Shown: positions 1 through 7,944 of the stretch, piece after piece | Numbering within the stretch: position 1 is the stretch's first letter | Layout of the letters: each line of letters begins with the position of its first letter | Assembly (NCBI GenBank): GCA_015493525.1 | Contig: WGCY01000002.1 | Location: forward strand, 1-58,657 | Direction of reading: 5' to 3' | Source of the DNA: Bacteroidales bacterium | GTDB lineage: Bacteria > Bacteroidota > Bacteroidia > Bacteroidales > F082 | DNA: 58,657 nt | Program-made: the position numbers and the translations under genes | Notes under the pieces: model-generated | What the model was told of the DNA's origin: nothing | The model's input: the letters and a program-made list of their open reading frames with translations, nothing else | Databases searched by the model: none

Positions 1-258
1 TCTGGTTAATTGTTTCATTCGCAACTTATTTTTGGCGATTTAGGGAGCAAATTAAGAAACTTTTAACCTTTCAGCGAAAGGTGCAGGGATTTTTTCTCTG
101 CCCTTTCCTGAAAAATTATTTTTTCCTTTTTCTTCCTCCCTTTTTCGCAACTATAAGTCGCATTTCTTAATTGAACTTACGCAATCGCTCTGTTTGGCCG
201 TGGATATGACCGGAAAGAAAAGTTTTTCATAATAACCGGCCTGCGTATTAATTTTTTA
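1..258. other. gene-free stretch upstream of rho
   Basis: I see no coding frame with family features here. The stretch is AT-rich with T-rich runs. One promoter-like TATTTTTGG (27-35, plus strand) matches the Bacteroidota -7 element but has no recognisable gene after it before the rho promoter. It may belong to the leader of whatever lies to the left of the window. Confidence 0.3.
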
Positions 259-267
259 TATATTTGC
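259..267 (+). promoter_or_regulatory. rho promoter, -7 element
   Basis: TATATTTGC matches the Bacteroidota -7 consensus TAnnTTTG. Transcription would start near 270, giving rho a leader of about 97 nt. That is long compared with the 0-30 nt leaders predicted for most other genes in this window. Confidence 0.6.
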
Positions 268-270
268 CCC

Positions 271-290
271 ATTAAAAGGGTCCTTTTAAT
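271..290 (+). promoter_or_regulatory. perfect dyad at the start of the rho leader
   Basis: ATTAAAAGG-GT-CCTTTTAAT is a perfect 9-bp inverted repeat placed at the predicted transcription start and followed by a T-rich run. It could be an operator or, as RNA, a hairpin with weak terminator character. Rho genes are autoregulated in other bacteria, so an attenuation role is plausible but is only inferred. Confidence 0.45.
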
Positions 291-366
291 TTTTCCTAAA
301 GAAAAAGTTTCATAACATTTTAAGCCCAAATTAATCGGATACTTCTCAAAATTAAATTTTAATTAC

Positions 367-2250
367 ATGTACGATATTATAACGCTGAACGGCAAGCTGG
401 TAGGCGAATTAAGGCAAATTGCCAAAGAGCTTGAAATTCCCAAATTTGAAAAGCTGGTCAAACGCGATTTGATTTACAAAATATTAGATCAGCAGGCCCT
501 GCGCCATCCCGTTAAAGAAAGGGAGGACAAAGACCAAAACCGGCAAAAGCGTCCTTATAAACGAAGAAATCAGGCAGACGATAAACCACAGGCTAAAAAA
601 GAAGAAAAACCTGAAAAGGCTGAAAAGACGGTAACAAAAGGGCCAAAAGGCCAGGAAAACAAGCAGGAAGAACCGTCGCCACAGCCCAAAAGGCGGCGCG
701 GGAGGCCCCGAAAAGTTCAACAACCTGTTCCTGCAGATGAAACAAAAAGCAAGATTACAGAAGAACATCCTGCCCCCGATACCCAGAAAAAACAGGTTGA
801 AAGGCCAAAAGGCCTGAAAACACAGCCGGAAGAAAAGAAAAATGAAAAAACGCCAGTAAGAGCAGAAGACAAACCGGAAGATAAAGAGCCAGGCACCACC
901 CAAAAGCCAAAATCCCATTTGGAACAATATGAAGCCCGCATCCACCACCGCCAAAGGCTTTCGAAGCCACAAGAAACGGAAGATGTGAACAAAGCTTCCG
1001 GGAAAGCATCCGGGAAAGAGCCTCAGCCGGAAACAGCTCCCCGTGAACAAAAAGCAAAAGAACAACAGCCAAGACAGTCATACCCACAAAGAGAAAAAGA
1101 ACCGAAAAAGCCGACGGAGAGCGTCTTTAACATGGATGGAATTATCGATTCGGAAGGTGTCCTGGAAATTATGCCCGACGGGTATGGTTTTCTCCGTTCT
1201 TCGGATTACAACTACCTGAACTCTCCGGACGACATTTATGTTTCGCAATCGCAGATTAAACTTTTCGGGCTGAAAACAGGCGATACCGTTCTGGGAACCA
1301 TCCGTCCGCCCAAAGAAGGTGAAAAATATTTTCCACTTATCAAGGTGATTACCATCAATGGCAAAACACCGGAAGAAATTCGCGACAGAATCCCATTTGA
1401 CTTTTTGACACCTTTGTTTCCCAAGACAAAGTTCAAACTGACAGGCCATGCCAAAGAGACTTTCTCCACGCGCATTATGGATATGTTCTGCCCCATTGGA
1501 AAAGGGCAACGCGGATTGATTGTTTCACAACCTAAAACGGGAAAAACCGTTCTCCTGAAAGAGGTGGCCAATGCCATTGCCTCCAACCACCCGGAGGTCT
1601 ATCTCATTATCCTACTGATTGATGAACGCCCTGAAGAGGTTACCGACATGGCCCGCAGCGTGAATGCAGAAGTGATTGCCTCTACTTTTGACGAACCGGC
1701 GGACAAACATGTAAAAATAGCCAACCTGGTGCTCGAAAAAGCCAAACGCATGACCGAAAGCGGCCATGATGTGGTTATCTTACTGGACTCCATCACCCGG
1801 CTTGCACGGGCTTACAACACAGTTTCACCGGCTTCGGGAAAAGTACTCTCCGGTGGTGTGGAAGCCAATGCCCTGCAAAAGCCAAAACGTTTCTTCGGTG
1901 CTGCCCGTCAGATTGAAAACGGTGGGTCGCTGACCATACTGGCTACCGCACTCATCGATACCGGCTCTAAAATGGATGAAGTGATTTTTGAGGAGTTTAA
2001 AGGCACCGGAAATATGGAGCTTCAACTCGACCGCAAACTCTCCAACAAACGTATTTTCCCTGCCATCGACATTGTGGCTTCCAGCACAAGGCGCGAAGAC
2101 CTTTTACTCGACAAAGATGTGTTGCAACGCGTCTGGATTTTGAGAAACCACTTGTCGGACATGAACCCTGTGGAAGTCATGCAGTTTCTGAAAGAAAAAA
2201 TGAAGTTTACGAAAACGAACGAGGAGTTTCTGCTGTCCATGAACGGATAA
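367..2250 (+). CDS. rho: transcription termination factor Rho
   Basis: Rho is a hexameric RNA-dependent ATPase/translocase that releases transcripts. Residues 1-45 form the SAP-like Rho N-domain. Residues of roughly 46-255 are a very hydrophilic Lys/Glu/Pro/Gln-rich insertion, probably disordered. An RNA-binding cold-shock fold follows (about 262-310, with PDGYGFLR). The RecA-like motor contains the P-loop PKTGKT at 389-394 and the Walker B and Q-loop/R-loop regions ([14 protein letters not shown], then the conserved [14 protein letters not shown]). At 627 aa it is about 200 residues longer than E. coli Rho, entirely because of the insertion; Rho proteins of this phylum often carry one. The gene stands alone, reads towards lpxB and ends at a hairpin terminator. 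The ATG is the only start in frame with the conserved N-domain. Identification is very secure. Confidence 0.97.
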   Translation: MYDIITLNGKLVGELRQIAKELEIPKFEKLVKRDLIYKILDQQALRHPVKEREDKDQNRQKRPYKRRNQADDKPQAKKEEKPEKAEKTVTKGPKGQENKQEEPSPQPKRRRGRPRKVQQPVPADETKSKITEEHPAPDTQKKQVERPKGLKTQPEEKKNEKTPVRAEDKPEDKEPGTTQKPKSHLEQYEARIHHRQRLSKPQETEDVNKASGKASGKEPQPETAPREQKAKEQQPRQSYPQREKEPKKPTESVFNMDGIIDSEGVLEIMPDGYGFLRSSDYNYLNSPDDIYVSQSQIKLFGLKTGDTVLGTIRPPKEGEKYFPLIKVITINGKTPEEIRDRIPFDFLTPLFPKTKFKLTGHAKETFSTRIMDMFCPIGKGQRGLIVSQPKTGKTVLLKEVANAIASNHPEVYLIILLIDERPEEVTDMARSVNAEVIASTFDEPADKHVKIANLVLEKAKRMTESGHDVVILLDSITRLARAYNTVSPASGKVLSGGVEANALQKPKRFFGAARQIENGGSLTILATALIDTGSKMDEVIFEEFKGTGNMELQLDRKLSNKRIFPAIDIVASSTRREDLLLDKDVLQRVWILRNHLSDMNPVEVMQFLKEKMKFTKTNEEFLLSMNG

Positions 2251-2267
2251 ACAGGATTTTAGATAAT

Positions 2268-2299
2268 AAAAAAGCCGGCTTTCCAAGCCGGTTTTTTTT
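2268..2299. terminator. bidirectional terminator between rho and lpxB
   Basis: The inverted repeat CCGGCTT-TCC-AAGCCGG is flanked by an A-run on the left and eight Ts on the right, so it can terminate both convergent genes. It lies 17 nt after the rho stop codon and just beyond the end of lpxB. Confidence 0.85.
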
Positions 2300-2309
2300 A
2301 TTTCCACAG

Positions 2310-3431
2310 TTAAAACCTGGATTCGAGATAATTTTTTAAAAAGCCGTCGATGACAGCCGCCGCTTTTTCCGAGGCACCACTGCTTCCCAACTTCGTCCTG
2401 AGCAGGGCATATTCAGCTGCAATTTGTTTTCGCCGATTATTATCTTCCAACAAACCGTGCAGCTCCACACTTATATTTTCTTCAGAAAATTCCTGCTGTA
2501 TCAGTTCTTTTACCACCTCTTTATCAAGAATTAAATTTACCAGCGAAATAAATTTTATGTGCACAAGCAGACGGGCAACCCAATAGGTTATCGGGGAAGT
2601 TTTATAGCAAACCACCTGGGGGACGTTAAACAGGGCAGTTTCAAGTGTTGCTGTCCCTGAGGCCACCAAAGCCGCCCCGGCATGGCGCAAAAGGGCATGT
2701 ACCTGGTCAAAAACAACAGGGGCATCAACTCGTTGATAAGTGGCTTCGGTTACCGACCGTACACCGGCAACCACAAACTGATAACCGGAAAATTGCGGGG
2801 CAACCGCCAGCATTTTAGGTAAAATATTTTTAACCTCCTGTGTCCGGCTTCCCGGCAAAACGGCCACTATTGGTTTGTCGGAAAGGCCGTTTATTTTTAG
2901 AAATTCTTTTCTCGTAACTGGCTTCTCATCAGCCAGTTCATCCAACAGGGGATGTCCGATAAAGTCGGCCCGATAACCAAACCTCGCATAGAATTCCTTT
3001 TCAAAAGGCAGGATAACCATCATCTTGTCCACATACTTTTTCACTTTGTAAACACGCGATTGTTTCCATGCCCAAATAGTGGGAGAAATATAAAAAACCA
3101 CCTTCATCCCCTTTTTATGGGCAAATTCAGCCATTCGGAGATTAAATCCCGGGTAATCGATAAGCACCACCACATCCGGAGAGAAACCGAGCAGTTCTTT
3201 TTTACAAAAAGAGAAATTTTTCCGTATGGTACGCAGGTTCATAATCACTTCCGCAATTCCCATAAAAGCCAGGTCGCGGTAATGTTTTACCAAAGTACCA
3301 CCAACAGCTTTCATTTTGTCACCGCCCCAAAACCGGAATTCAGCCTGCGGGTCATTTCTCAAAATGGCTTTCATCAGGTTTGCCCCATGCAAATCGCCCG
3401 AAGCCTCGCCGGCTATGAGATAATATTTCAT
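2310..3431 (-). CDS. lpxB: lipid-A-disaccharide synthase LpxB
   Basis: LpxB joins UDP-2,3-diacylglucosamine and lipid X (2,3-diacylglucosamine-1-phosphate) to make the disaccharide backbone of lipid A at the inner face of the cytoplasmic membrane. The 373-aa product has the usual family length. It starts with the signature AGEASGDLHGANLM and carries the GT-B C-terminal features (AVLPGSRTQEV, then ASGTATLETAL and QVVCYKTSPITYWVA). It is the last gene of a minus-strand cluster that includes kdsC and surE, and it lies 2 bp after a small membrane-protein gene, so co-transcription is likely. kdsC and the heptose kinase elsewhere in the window also serve lipopolysaccharide synthesis. Confidence 0.96.
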   Translation of the reverse strand: MKYYLIAGEASGDLHGANLMKAILRNDPQAEFRFWGGDKMKAVGGTLVKHYRDLAFMGIAEVIMNLRTIRKNFSFCKKELLGFSPDVVVLIDYPGFNLRMAEFAHKKGMKVVFYISPTIWAWKQSRVYKVKKYVDKMMVILPFEKEFYARFGYRADFIGHPLLDELADEKPVTRKEFLKINGLSDKPIVAVLPGSRTQEVKNILPKMLAVAPQFSGYQFVVAGVRSVTEATYQRVDAPVVFDQVHALLRHAGAALVASGTATLETALFNVPQVVCYKTSPITYWVARLLVHIKFISLVNLILDKEVVKELIQQEFSEENISVELHGLLEDNNRRKQIAAEYALLRTKLGSSGASEKAAAVIDGFLKNYLESRF

Positions 3432-3433
3432 GG

Positions 3434-3727
3434 CTAACGCGGTTGTTTAAAATAAAGGAAGAAAAAAGCCAGGACAAGTGCCATGGTCATCAGCAGCACG
3501 CCTTTTCCGGTTTTGGCACTTTTCCAGTCGACAAAAGCAAACCGGAGCAGCAAAAGGTTCCCGACTATGCTCAGCAGGTAAATATTCTCAGGTTGCTGCA
3601 ATCCATGCCATAACCCGGTAGTTTTCAGAAGAATATCCAATCCATAAAACAAGCCATAAACAGGAAGTGGCAACAGCAAACCCCACAGCAGCCCCAGAAA
3701 AAAATTGTCCTTCTTCAAAAAATTCAT
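3434..3727 (-). CDS. small integral membrane protein, unknown function
   Basis: The 97-residue product has about three hydrophobic helices (roughly residues 8-30, 46-64 and 74-93) and a basic C-terminus (KQPR). No catalytic motif is visible and I do not recognise a named family. It fits between surE (3 bp away) and lpxB (2 bp away) with almost no spacing. This argues that it is a real, co-transcribed gene and hints at a role in envelope or lipid A assembly. The hint comes only from context. Confidence 0.7.
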   Translation of the reverse strand: MNFLKKDNFFLGLLWGLLLPLPVYGLFYGLDILLKTTGLWHGLQQPENIYLLSIVGNLLLLRFAFVDWKSAKTGKGVLLMTMALVLAFFFLYFKQPR

Positions 3728-3730
3728 TTT

Positions 3731-4489
3731 TTAAAATTGAAGTTTCTCCAGCAGCTGTGTTGCCGTAAAGTCAAGCTGCACAGGCACCACAGCCACATAG
3801 TTATCGGCCAGTGCTTTTTCATCGGTATCCGGGCGCGGGTCGCCGTTTACAAAAGTACCGCCTATCCAATAATAATCCCGGCCAAACGGGTCAACACGCT
3901 TGTCGAAATCTTCCACCCACCTCGCTCTTGCCTGCCTGACCACTTTGATTCCTTTCACCGGCACATCCGACTTTTTGGGGATGTTCACATTGAGGCATAC
4001 ACCATCAGGCAGCCCATGGCGCAATACTTTTTGGGTGATGGCCTCCACAAACGGGTCCACGTGGCTGAAATCGGCATCATTATCATAATCGTCCAGCGAA
4101 AAGCCAATGGAGGGAATACCATCAATGGCCCCTTCCATAGCCGCAGCCATGGTACCCGAGTAGACAATATTGATGGCCGCATTGGAGCCATGGTTTATCC
4201 CTGAAACCACCAAATCGGGCTTCTGTTCCAGCAGGGCATTTTTACCAAGTTTCACATTGTCCACCGGCGTTCCGTTGGTGAGAAACTCCCGAAAGCCTTC
4301 CTCTTCGTGTATCAGCCGGGGCATAAGCGGGCTTTTTATGGTTACGGCATGGCTCATCCCCGACATGACCTGTTCGGAAGAGATGACTACCACATCGCCG
4401 TATTGACGCATGATACGAATAAGTTTCCGTAACCCTTTGGCATGGATGCTGTCGTCGTTGGTAATAAGAATAAGCGGTTTTTTCTGCAT
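3731..4489 (-). CDS. surE: 5'/3'-nucleotidase SurE
   Basis: SurE is a metal-dependent phosphatase acting on nucleoside monophosphates. The signature ITNDDSIHAKGL, with the metal-binding Asp pair, is followed by SGINHGSNAAINIVYSGTM. The frame is open upstream to 4567, but the conserved family N-terminus begins at the ATG at 4489 (MQKKPLILITNDD), so I place the start there; this gives 252 aa, the usual length. The gene is on the minus strand between maf and the small membrane protein. It probably belongs to the same transcript as lpxB. Confidence 0.93.
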   Translation of the reverse strand: MQKKPLILITNDDSIHAKGLRKLIRIMRQYGDVVVISSEQVMSGMSHAVTIKSPLMPRLIHEEEGFREFLTNGTPVDNVKLGKNALLEQKPDLVVSGINHGSNAAINIVYSGTMAAAMEGAIDGIPSIGFSLDDYDNDADFSHVDPFVEAITQKVLRHGLPDGVCLNVNIPKKSDVPVKGIKVVRQARARWVEDFDKRVDPFGRDYYWIGGTFVNGDPRPDTDEKALADNYVAVVPVQLDFTATQLLEKLQF

Positions 4490-4604
4490 GAGCCTGTTTT
4501 CGTAAAATTGCGGAAATATTTCCATCACCGGATGGCAAATATACAATGAGTTTTGTTTGCCAACCACAAATTGGAAAGTTCTTTAAAAAAAACAGGTAAA
4601 CAAG

Positions 4605-5195
4605 TTATCCGATAAAAGCGGTCAGCTCTTCGTATAACCGATGGGTGGGCAGTCCCATCACATTGAAGTAGGAACCGGAAATCTTTTCGATGGCCGCATG
4701 GCCAATCCATTCCTGAATGCCGTAAGCCCCGGCTTTGTCAAAAGGTTTGTAATGCGTTATGTAATAATGGATTTCTTCCTCTGAAAGCCGTTTAAACCAA
4801 ACGTCCGTGGAAGCTGTAAAAACAGCTTTTTTTTCCCGTGTCCGCAGGCAAACCCCGGTAATCACGGCATGCTTTTTCCCCGAAAGGGCGCGCAGCATGG
4901 CCTCCGCTTCCTTATCGCCGGCAGGTTTGCCCAGTATCCGGTTGTCCAGTGCCACCACTGTATCAGCGGTAATCAGCAGTATATTTTCATTCAGGTCATC
5001 TGCCGAAAAGGCATCGCTTTTCAGCCGGCACAGCCAGGCCGCCGTTTCTTCCGGCGAAAGCCCTTGCGGGGAAACCTCCTCCACCGGCTTGGTTTGAACC
5101 CGGAAAGGAATATCCATTTCGGCCAGCAACTGTTGCCGTCGCGGCGAACCGGAAGCCAGGACAATGTCGTAATTTTTCAGCTTGTCAAGCAGCAT
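4605..5195 (-). CDS. maf: Maf-family nucleotide pyrophosphatase
   Basis: Maf/HAM1-like proteins hydrolyse non-canonical or modified nucleoside triphosphates such as dTTP, UTP and m5UTP. The N-terminal signature LASGSPRRQQLL and the ADTVVALDNRILGKP segment, with its conserved catalytic Asp, are both present. At 196 aa it has normal length. The gene starts 6 bp after the end of the UbiA-like gene and is followed by 115 bp before surE. It is the second half of an obvious ubiA-maf pair. Confidence 0.93.
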   Translation of the reverse strand: MLLDKLKNYDIVLASGSPRRQQLLAEMDIPFRVQTKPVEEVSPQGLSPEETAAWLCRLKSDAFSADDLNENILLITADTVVALDNRILGKPAGDKEAEAMLRALSGKKHAVITGVCLRTREKKAVFTASTDVWFKRLSEEEIHYYITHYKPFDKAGAYGIQEWIGHAAIEKISGSYFNVMGLPTHRLYEELTAFIG

Positions 5196-5201
5196 AAACC
5201 G

Positions 5202-6128
5202 TTATTCAAAATAAAACAATCCCATGGACAAGATGCCCGTTACCATCAGCACCTTGACCCACAGCGAAACAAAATGCCATTGCTTTGTGTTTTTCGCTTT
5301 CACAAGTTTCAGCAACACAAAGGCAAACAGGCCGTCCACCAGAAAAAACCAGAGGAACAAAACCATAAAATGCCACCGGTAAAAGAACCACTGAACCGCC
5401 AACGAACCCAGCAACCCGGCCAGGCCGAAAGCCAACGCCGTGTTACGGGCTTTTTCACTCCCGTGGGCTACCGGAAGCGTCAGGCAGCCGGTTTCACGGT
5501 CGCCTTTTTCATCCTCCACATCTTTCACCACCTCGCGCAGCAGGCTCACCAAAAAGGCAAAGCCCATATAAACCAATACCAGCTTGTTAACCAGGTAAAG
5601 CCTCACGGGATCAACAGCCAAATGCTGCACCTGCAAAGCCATCACCTCATATAGCCAAACCAGTCCGAAAGAAAGGGTGCTGAGAAAAGCAACCACAAAA
5701 TTCCCCACCAGCACCTGGCACTGGTAGCGGGCAGCATAAAACCACAACAGTCCGGCGGTCAGGATAAAAATCAGCGAAAAGCTGCTGTTTCCGTACAAAA
5801 ACGACAACAACGTTCCGGCCGCTACCCCGGCGACGGTAAAAATCCAGTAAAAGATCCTCCCCTGCTTTTCCGAAAAACGTTTCTCAAACACATTTTTGCC
5901 GGGTTTGTTAATCATGTCTGCCGGCAGGTCTTTCAGGTCGTTGATAACATAACCGCCCATGGCAGTAAACAAAACAGCGGTCACCAGCAACCCGAAAGCC
6001 AGGGGCGACAGTCCCGGGCCCTGCAGCAACGCCAGTCCGGGCTGAATAAGCAAATACATTAACAGCCCCATGCTCAGCATTATCATTAAAAGGTTAGGCC
6101 ATCGTATAAGTTTAAAAAAAGTACCCAT
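5202..6128 (-). CDS. UbiA-family prenyltransferase
   Basis: UbiA enzymes are polytopic membrane prenyltransferases. The first Asp-rich motif (NDLKDLPADMINKPGKN, about residues 62-78) and the second (DVEDEKGDRETG) bind the Mg-prenyl diphosphate. About eight to nine transmembrane helices are visible over 308 aa. In this phylum members in this context are usually annotated as geranylgeranylglycerol-phosphate geranylgeranyltransferase-like, but the aromatic or glycerol acceptor cannot be decided from sequence alone. MenA-type activity is an alternative. It lies upstream of maf and is separated from kdsC by a repeat-filled 346-bp gap. Confidence 0.85.
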   Translation of the reverse strand: MGTFFKLIRWPNLLMIMLSMGLLMYLLIQPGLALLQGPGLSPLAFGLLVTAVLFTAMGGYVINDLKDLPADMINKPGKNVFEKRFSEKQGRIFYWIFTVAGVAAGTLLSFLYGNSSFSLIFILTAGLLWFYAARYQCQVLVGNFVVAFLSTLSFGLVWLYEVMALQVQHLAVDPVRLYLVNKLVLVYMGFAFLVSLLREVVKDVEDEKGDRETGCLTLPVAHGSEKARNTALAFGLAGLLGSLAVQWFFYRWHFMVLFLWFFLVDGLFAFVLLKLVKAKNTKQWHFVSLWVKVLMVTGILSMGLFYFE

Positions 6129-6151
6129 ATCCTTATTTGTTAATTAATATT

Positions 6152-6305
6152 CGGTTGTCAGACGGGTGTCAAACAGTTGTCAGGCGGTTGTCAAACAGTT
6201 GTCAGGCAGTTGTCAAACAGTCGTCAGGCAATCGTCAGGCAATTGTCAAAAAGTCGTCAAACGGTTGTCAAACGGTTGTCAAACGGTGGTCAGGCGGTGG
6301 TCAGG
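6152..6305. repeat. 11-bp tandem repeat array, 14 units
   Basis: Fourteen consecutive units of consensus CRRTYGTCARR (read on the plus strand) fill exactly 154 bp. The GTCA core is conserved in every unit, while the flanking purines alternate mainly between AA and GG. Unit length is not a multiple of three and the array is open in several frames, so the long apparent frames across it are artefacts. It lies between kdsC and the UbiA-like gene, which are read in the same direction, and a second array with a different unit follows it. Confidence 0.85.
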
Positions 6306-6372
6306 CGTTCGTTACTTCATCCTTTCCTTCGTCTCCCCTTCGCAACCTCACAACTTCGTTTTTCCCGTCATC

Positions 6373-6460
6373 CCTTCGTCCCTTCGTCTCTTCGTCCCTT
6401 CGTCTCTTCGTCTCTTCGTCCCTTCGTCACTTTGTCTCTTTGTCTCTTCGTCCCTTTTTC
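6373..6460. repeat. 8-bp tandem repeat array, 11 units
   Basis: Eleven contiguous units of YCTTCGTC (GACGAAGR on the minus strand) span 88 bp. The units at 6429-6444 have TTTGTC in place of TTCGTC and the last is degenerate. Between this array and the 11-bp array, 6306-6372 contains decayed copies of the same 8-bp unit. The array begins 14 nt downstream of the kdsC stop codon, so it lies in the 3' region of that transcript. Confidence 0.85.
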
Positions 6461-6474
6461 ACCCTTTCTCCACT

Positions 6475-6996
6475 TCACCAGGTAAATGCTTCCGGTGTCA
6501 GCCATTTTCCCTGTACTTTCATCACCTGTTCGATGATATCGCGTACGCAACCGCCCCCTCCGGTTTTGTCAGAAATATAAATAGATATTTTTTTCACTTC
6601 TTCGGCAGCATCGGCAGGACATACGGGGATCCCCACCATTTTCATCACCGGGATATCCGGAATATCATCTCCCATGTAAACCACATTTTCGGGGTTAATA
6701 TTTTTCTTTTTGATGTAATCTTCAAAAACTTCCACTTTATTTTTCACACCGGTAAATGCATCCTTAATATTCAAAGTATCAAAACGGTTATCCATCGATT
6801 TAGAAAAGCCACCCGAAATAACCACAACGTTATATCCCAGTTTCACAGCAAGTTGCAGAACATATCCATCCCGTACATTGGCTGTCCGCAATGGTGGATC
6901 GTCATGCTGGAGGATGACCCGTCCATCGGTCATAACGCCATCATAATCAAAGATAAAAGTATTTACTCCATTGAGCAGTGCTTTGTAATTACTCAT
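6475..6996 (-). CDS. kdsC: KdsC-type 3-deoxy-manno-octulosonate-8-phosphate phosphatase
   Basis: KdsC is a HAD-superfamily phosphatase without a cap domain. It releases Kdo from Kdo-8-phosphate for lipopolysaccharide inner core. Motif I is DYDGVMTDG (residues 18-26), the motif II region is VVISGG, and the motif IV region is YMGDDIPDIPVM. The C-terminal tail GGGGCVRDI is also typical of the family. The 173-aa size is normal. The start overlaps the end of the preceding DUF2520 gene by 8 bp, so the two are translationally linked. Confidence 0.9.
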   Translation of the reverse strand: MSNYKALLNGVNTFIFDYDGVMTDGRVILQHDDPPLRTANVRDGYVLQLAVKLGYNVVVISGGFSKSMDNRFDTLNIKDAFTGVKNKVEVFEDYIKKKNINPENVVYMGDDIPDIPVMKMVGIPVCPADAAEEVKKISIYISDKTGGGGCVRDIIEQVMKVQGKWLTPEAFTW

Positions 6997-7783
6997 GATA
7001 TTTTTTTAAAATTTGTTGACTAAAAATCTGATATATTTCTTTCAAATCATTTTTGTTTTTCAGTATCCTGAGATGCCCCTCGATGGTAGCCATATCATCA
7101 CGTCTTGCCGGCCCTGTCTGTACCTCATCAGCCGGCAGCTCACAGACCTTGGCAGCTGTTTCTTTGATAAGCGGAAGCAGTAAACCGGCATCCAAATGGT
7201 TCTCTTCAAGAAAAGCAGCCCCCAAAGCATAGAGATGGTTTGTAAAGTTATTTACCAGGACGCCGGCCAGATGGAGCTTTTCGCGTTGTTTCAAACCCAT
7301 AACATGCACCGATCCACTTAATTTTCCGGCCAGATACTGAAGGGCCTTTAAAACGTAGGGATCAGAAGCTTCGAGGCAAAACGGCACCGCTGAGATATCC
7401 ACCGCCCTGTTTCGGGAAAACGTCTGAAAAGGATAAAACACCCCCCGATATGGAAACTTTTCCAATACCTGAAGGGAAGTGCTTCCCGAAGTGTGGCATA
7501 CCATCCCCTCCGTTTCCGGCATCCGGGCAGCCACATGGGCAATTTCGCCATCCGGGACGGCCAGGAGATAAAAATCGGCATCCGTTTTAATTTTCGAATA
7601 GTCATTGGTTGCCTCCGCCCGGAACCTGTCTGCCAGGGAACGCGCATGACCGATATGGGGCGAAAAAACCTGCACAATATCCAACCCCGCATCATGCATG
7701 GCCTTTGCCAAATGACCGGCAACATTGCCCGAGCCTATGACAACAACCGAATGAATATGAAAATGATGATGCATAAAATACAT
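6989..7783 (-). CDS. Rossmann-like and DUF2520 domain protein
   Basis: The N-terminus has a dinucleotide-binding Rossmann motif (VVVIGSGNVAGHLAKAM, about residues 13-29). It continues through LLAVPDGEIA and CHTSGSTSLQVL to an all-helical C-terminal DUF2520 half (residues 140-264). The family resembles F420- or NADP-dependent oxidoreductases of the ketopantoate/hydroxyacid reductase type, but its substrate is not established. It is probably the first gene of the cluster leading through kdsC. The ATG at 7783 is one of two close starts; a second, three codons downstream, would also preserve the fold. Confidence 0.85.
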   Translation of the reverse strand: MYFMHHHFHIHSVVVIGSGNVAGHLAKAMHDAGLDIVQVFSPHIGHARSLADRFRAEATNDYSKIKTDADFYLLAVPDGEIAHVAARMPETEGMVCHTSGSTSLQVLEKFPYRGVFYPFQTFSRNRAVDISAVPFCLEASDPYVLKALQYLAGKLSGSVHVMGLKQREKLHLAGVLVNNFTNHLYALGAAFLEENHLDAGLLLPLIKETAAKVCELPADEVQTGPARRDDMATIEGHLRILKNKNDLKEIYQIFSQQILKKYHE

Positions 7784-7922
7784 TTCAGGTACTAACCCGT
7801 GAATACTTTACAAAATAACAACATATTTTTCATTCGTAAAAACAGCATCAGAAAGAATTCCTCCGTTGGCCTGGAACAAATGAATAAACTTCTCTGAAAA
7901 TTATCCGTTTTTAAGGAATTCC

Positions 7923-7931
7923 TATCTTTGC
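7923..7931 (+). promoter_or_regulatory. promoter -7 element of the aminotransferase operon
   Basis: TATCTTTGC matches TAnnTTTG. The predicted transcription start near 7934 leaves a leader of only about 11 nt before the ATG at 7945. It likely drives the aminotransferase, heptose kinase and ubiE genes, which are 7 bp apart from each other. Confidence 0.65.
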
Positions 7932-7944
7932 GCATCTTAAAAAA

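Noticed and set aside
4869-5654. Plus-strand frame of about 260 codons
   Set aside because: It is antisense to maf and the UbiA-like gene, both of which have conserved motifs in their own frames.
6152-6460. CRISPR-like array
   Set aside because: The units are 11 bp and 8 bp, directly adjacent with no spacers, and there are no cas genes nearby.
6137-7023. Long plus-strand open frames through the tandem repeats
   Set aside because: The repeats lack stop codons in several frames and the downstream part is the antisense of kdsC. The peptides are simple repeats with no family features.
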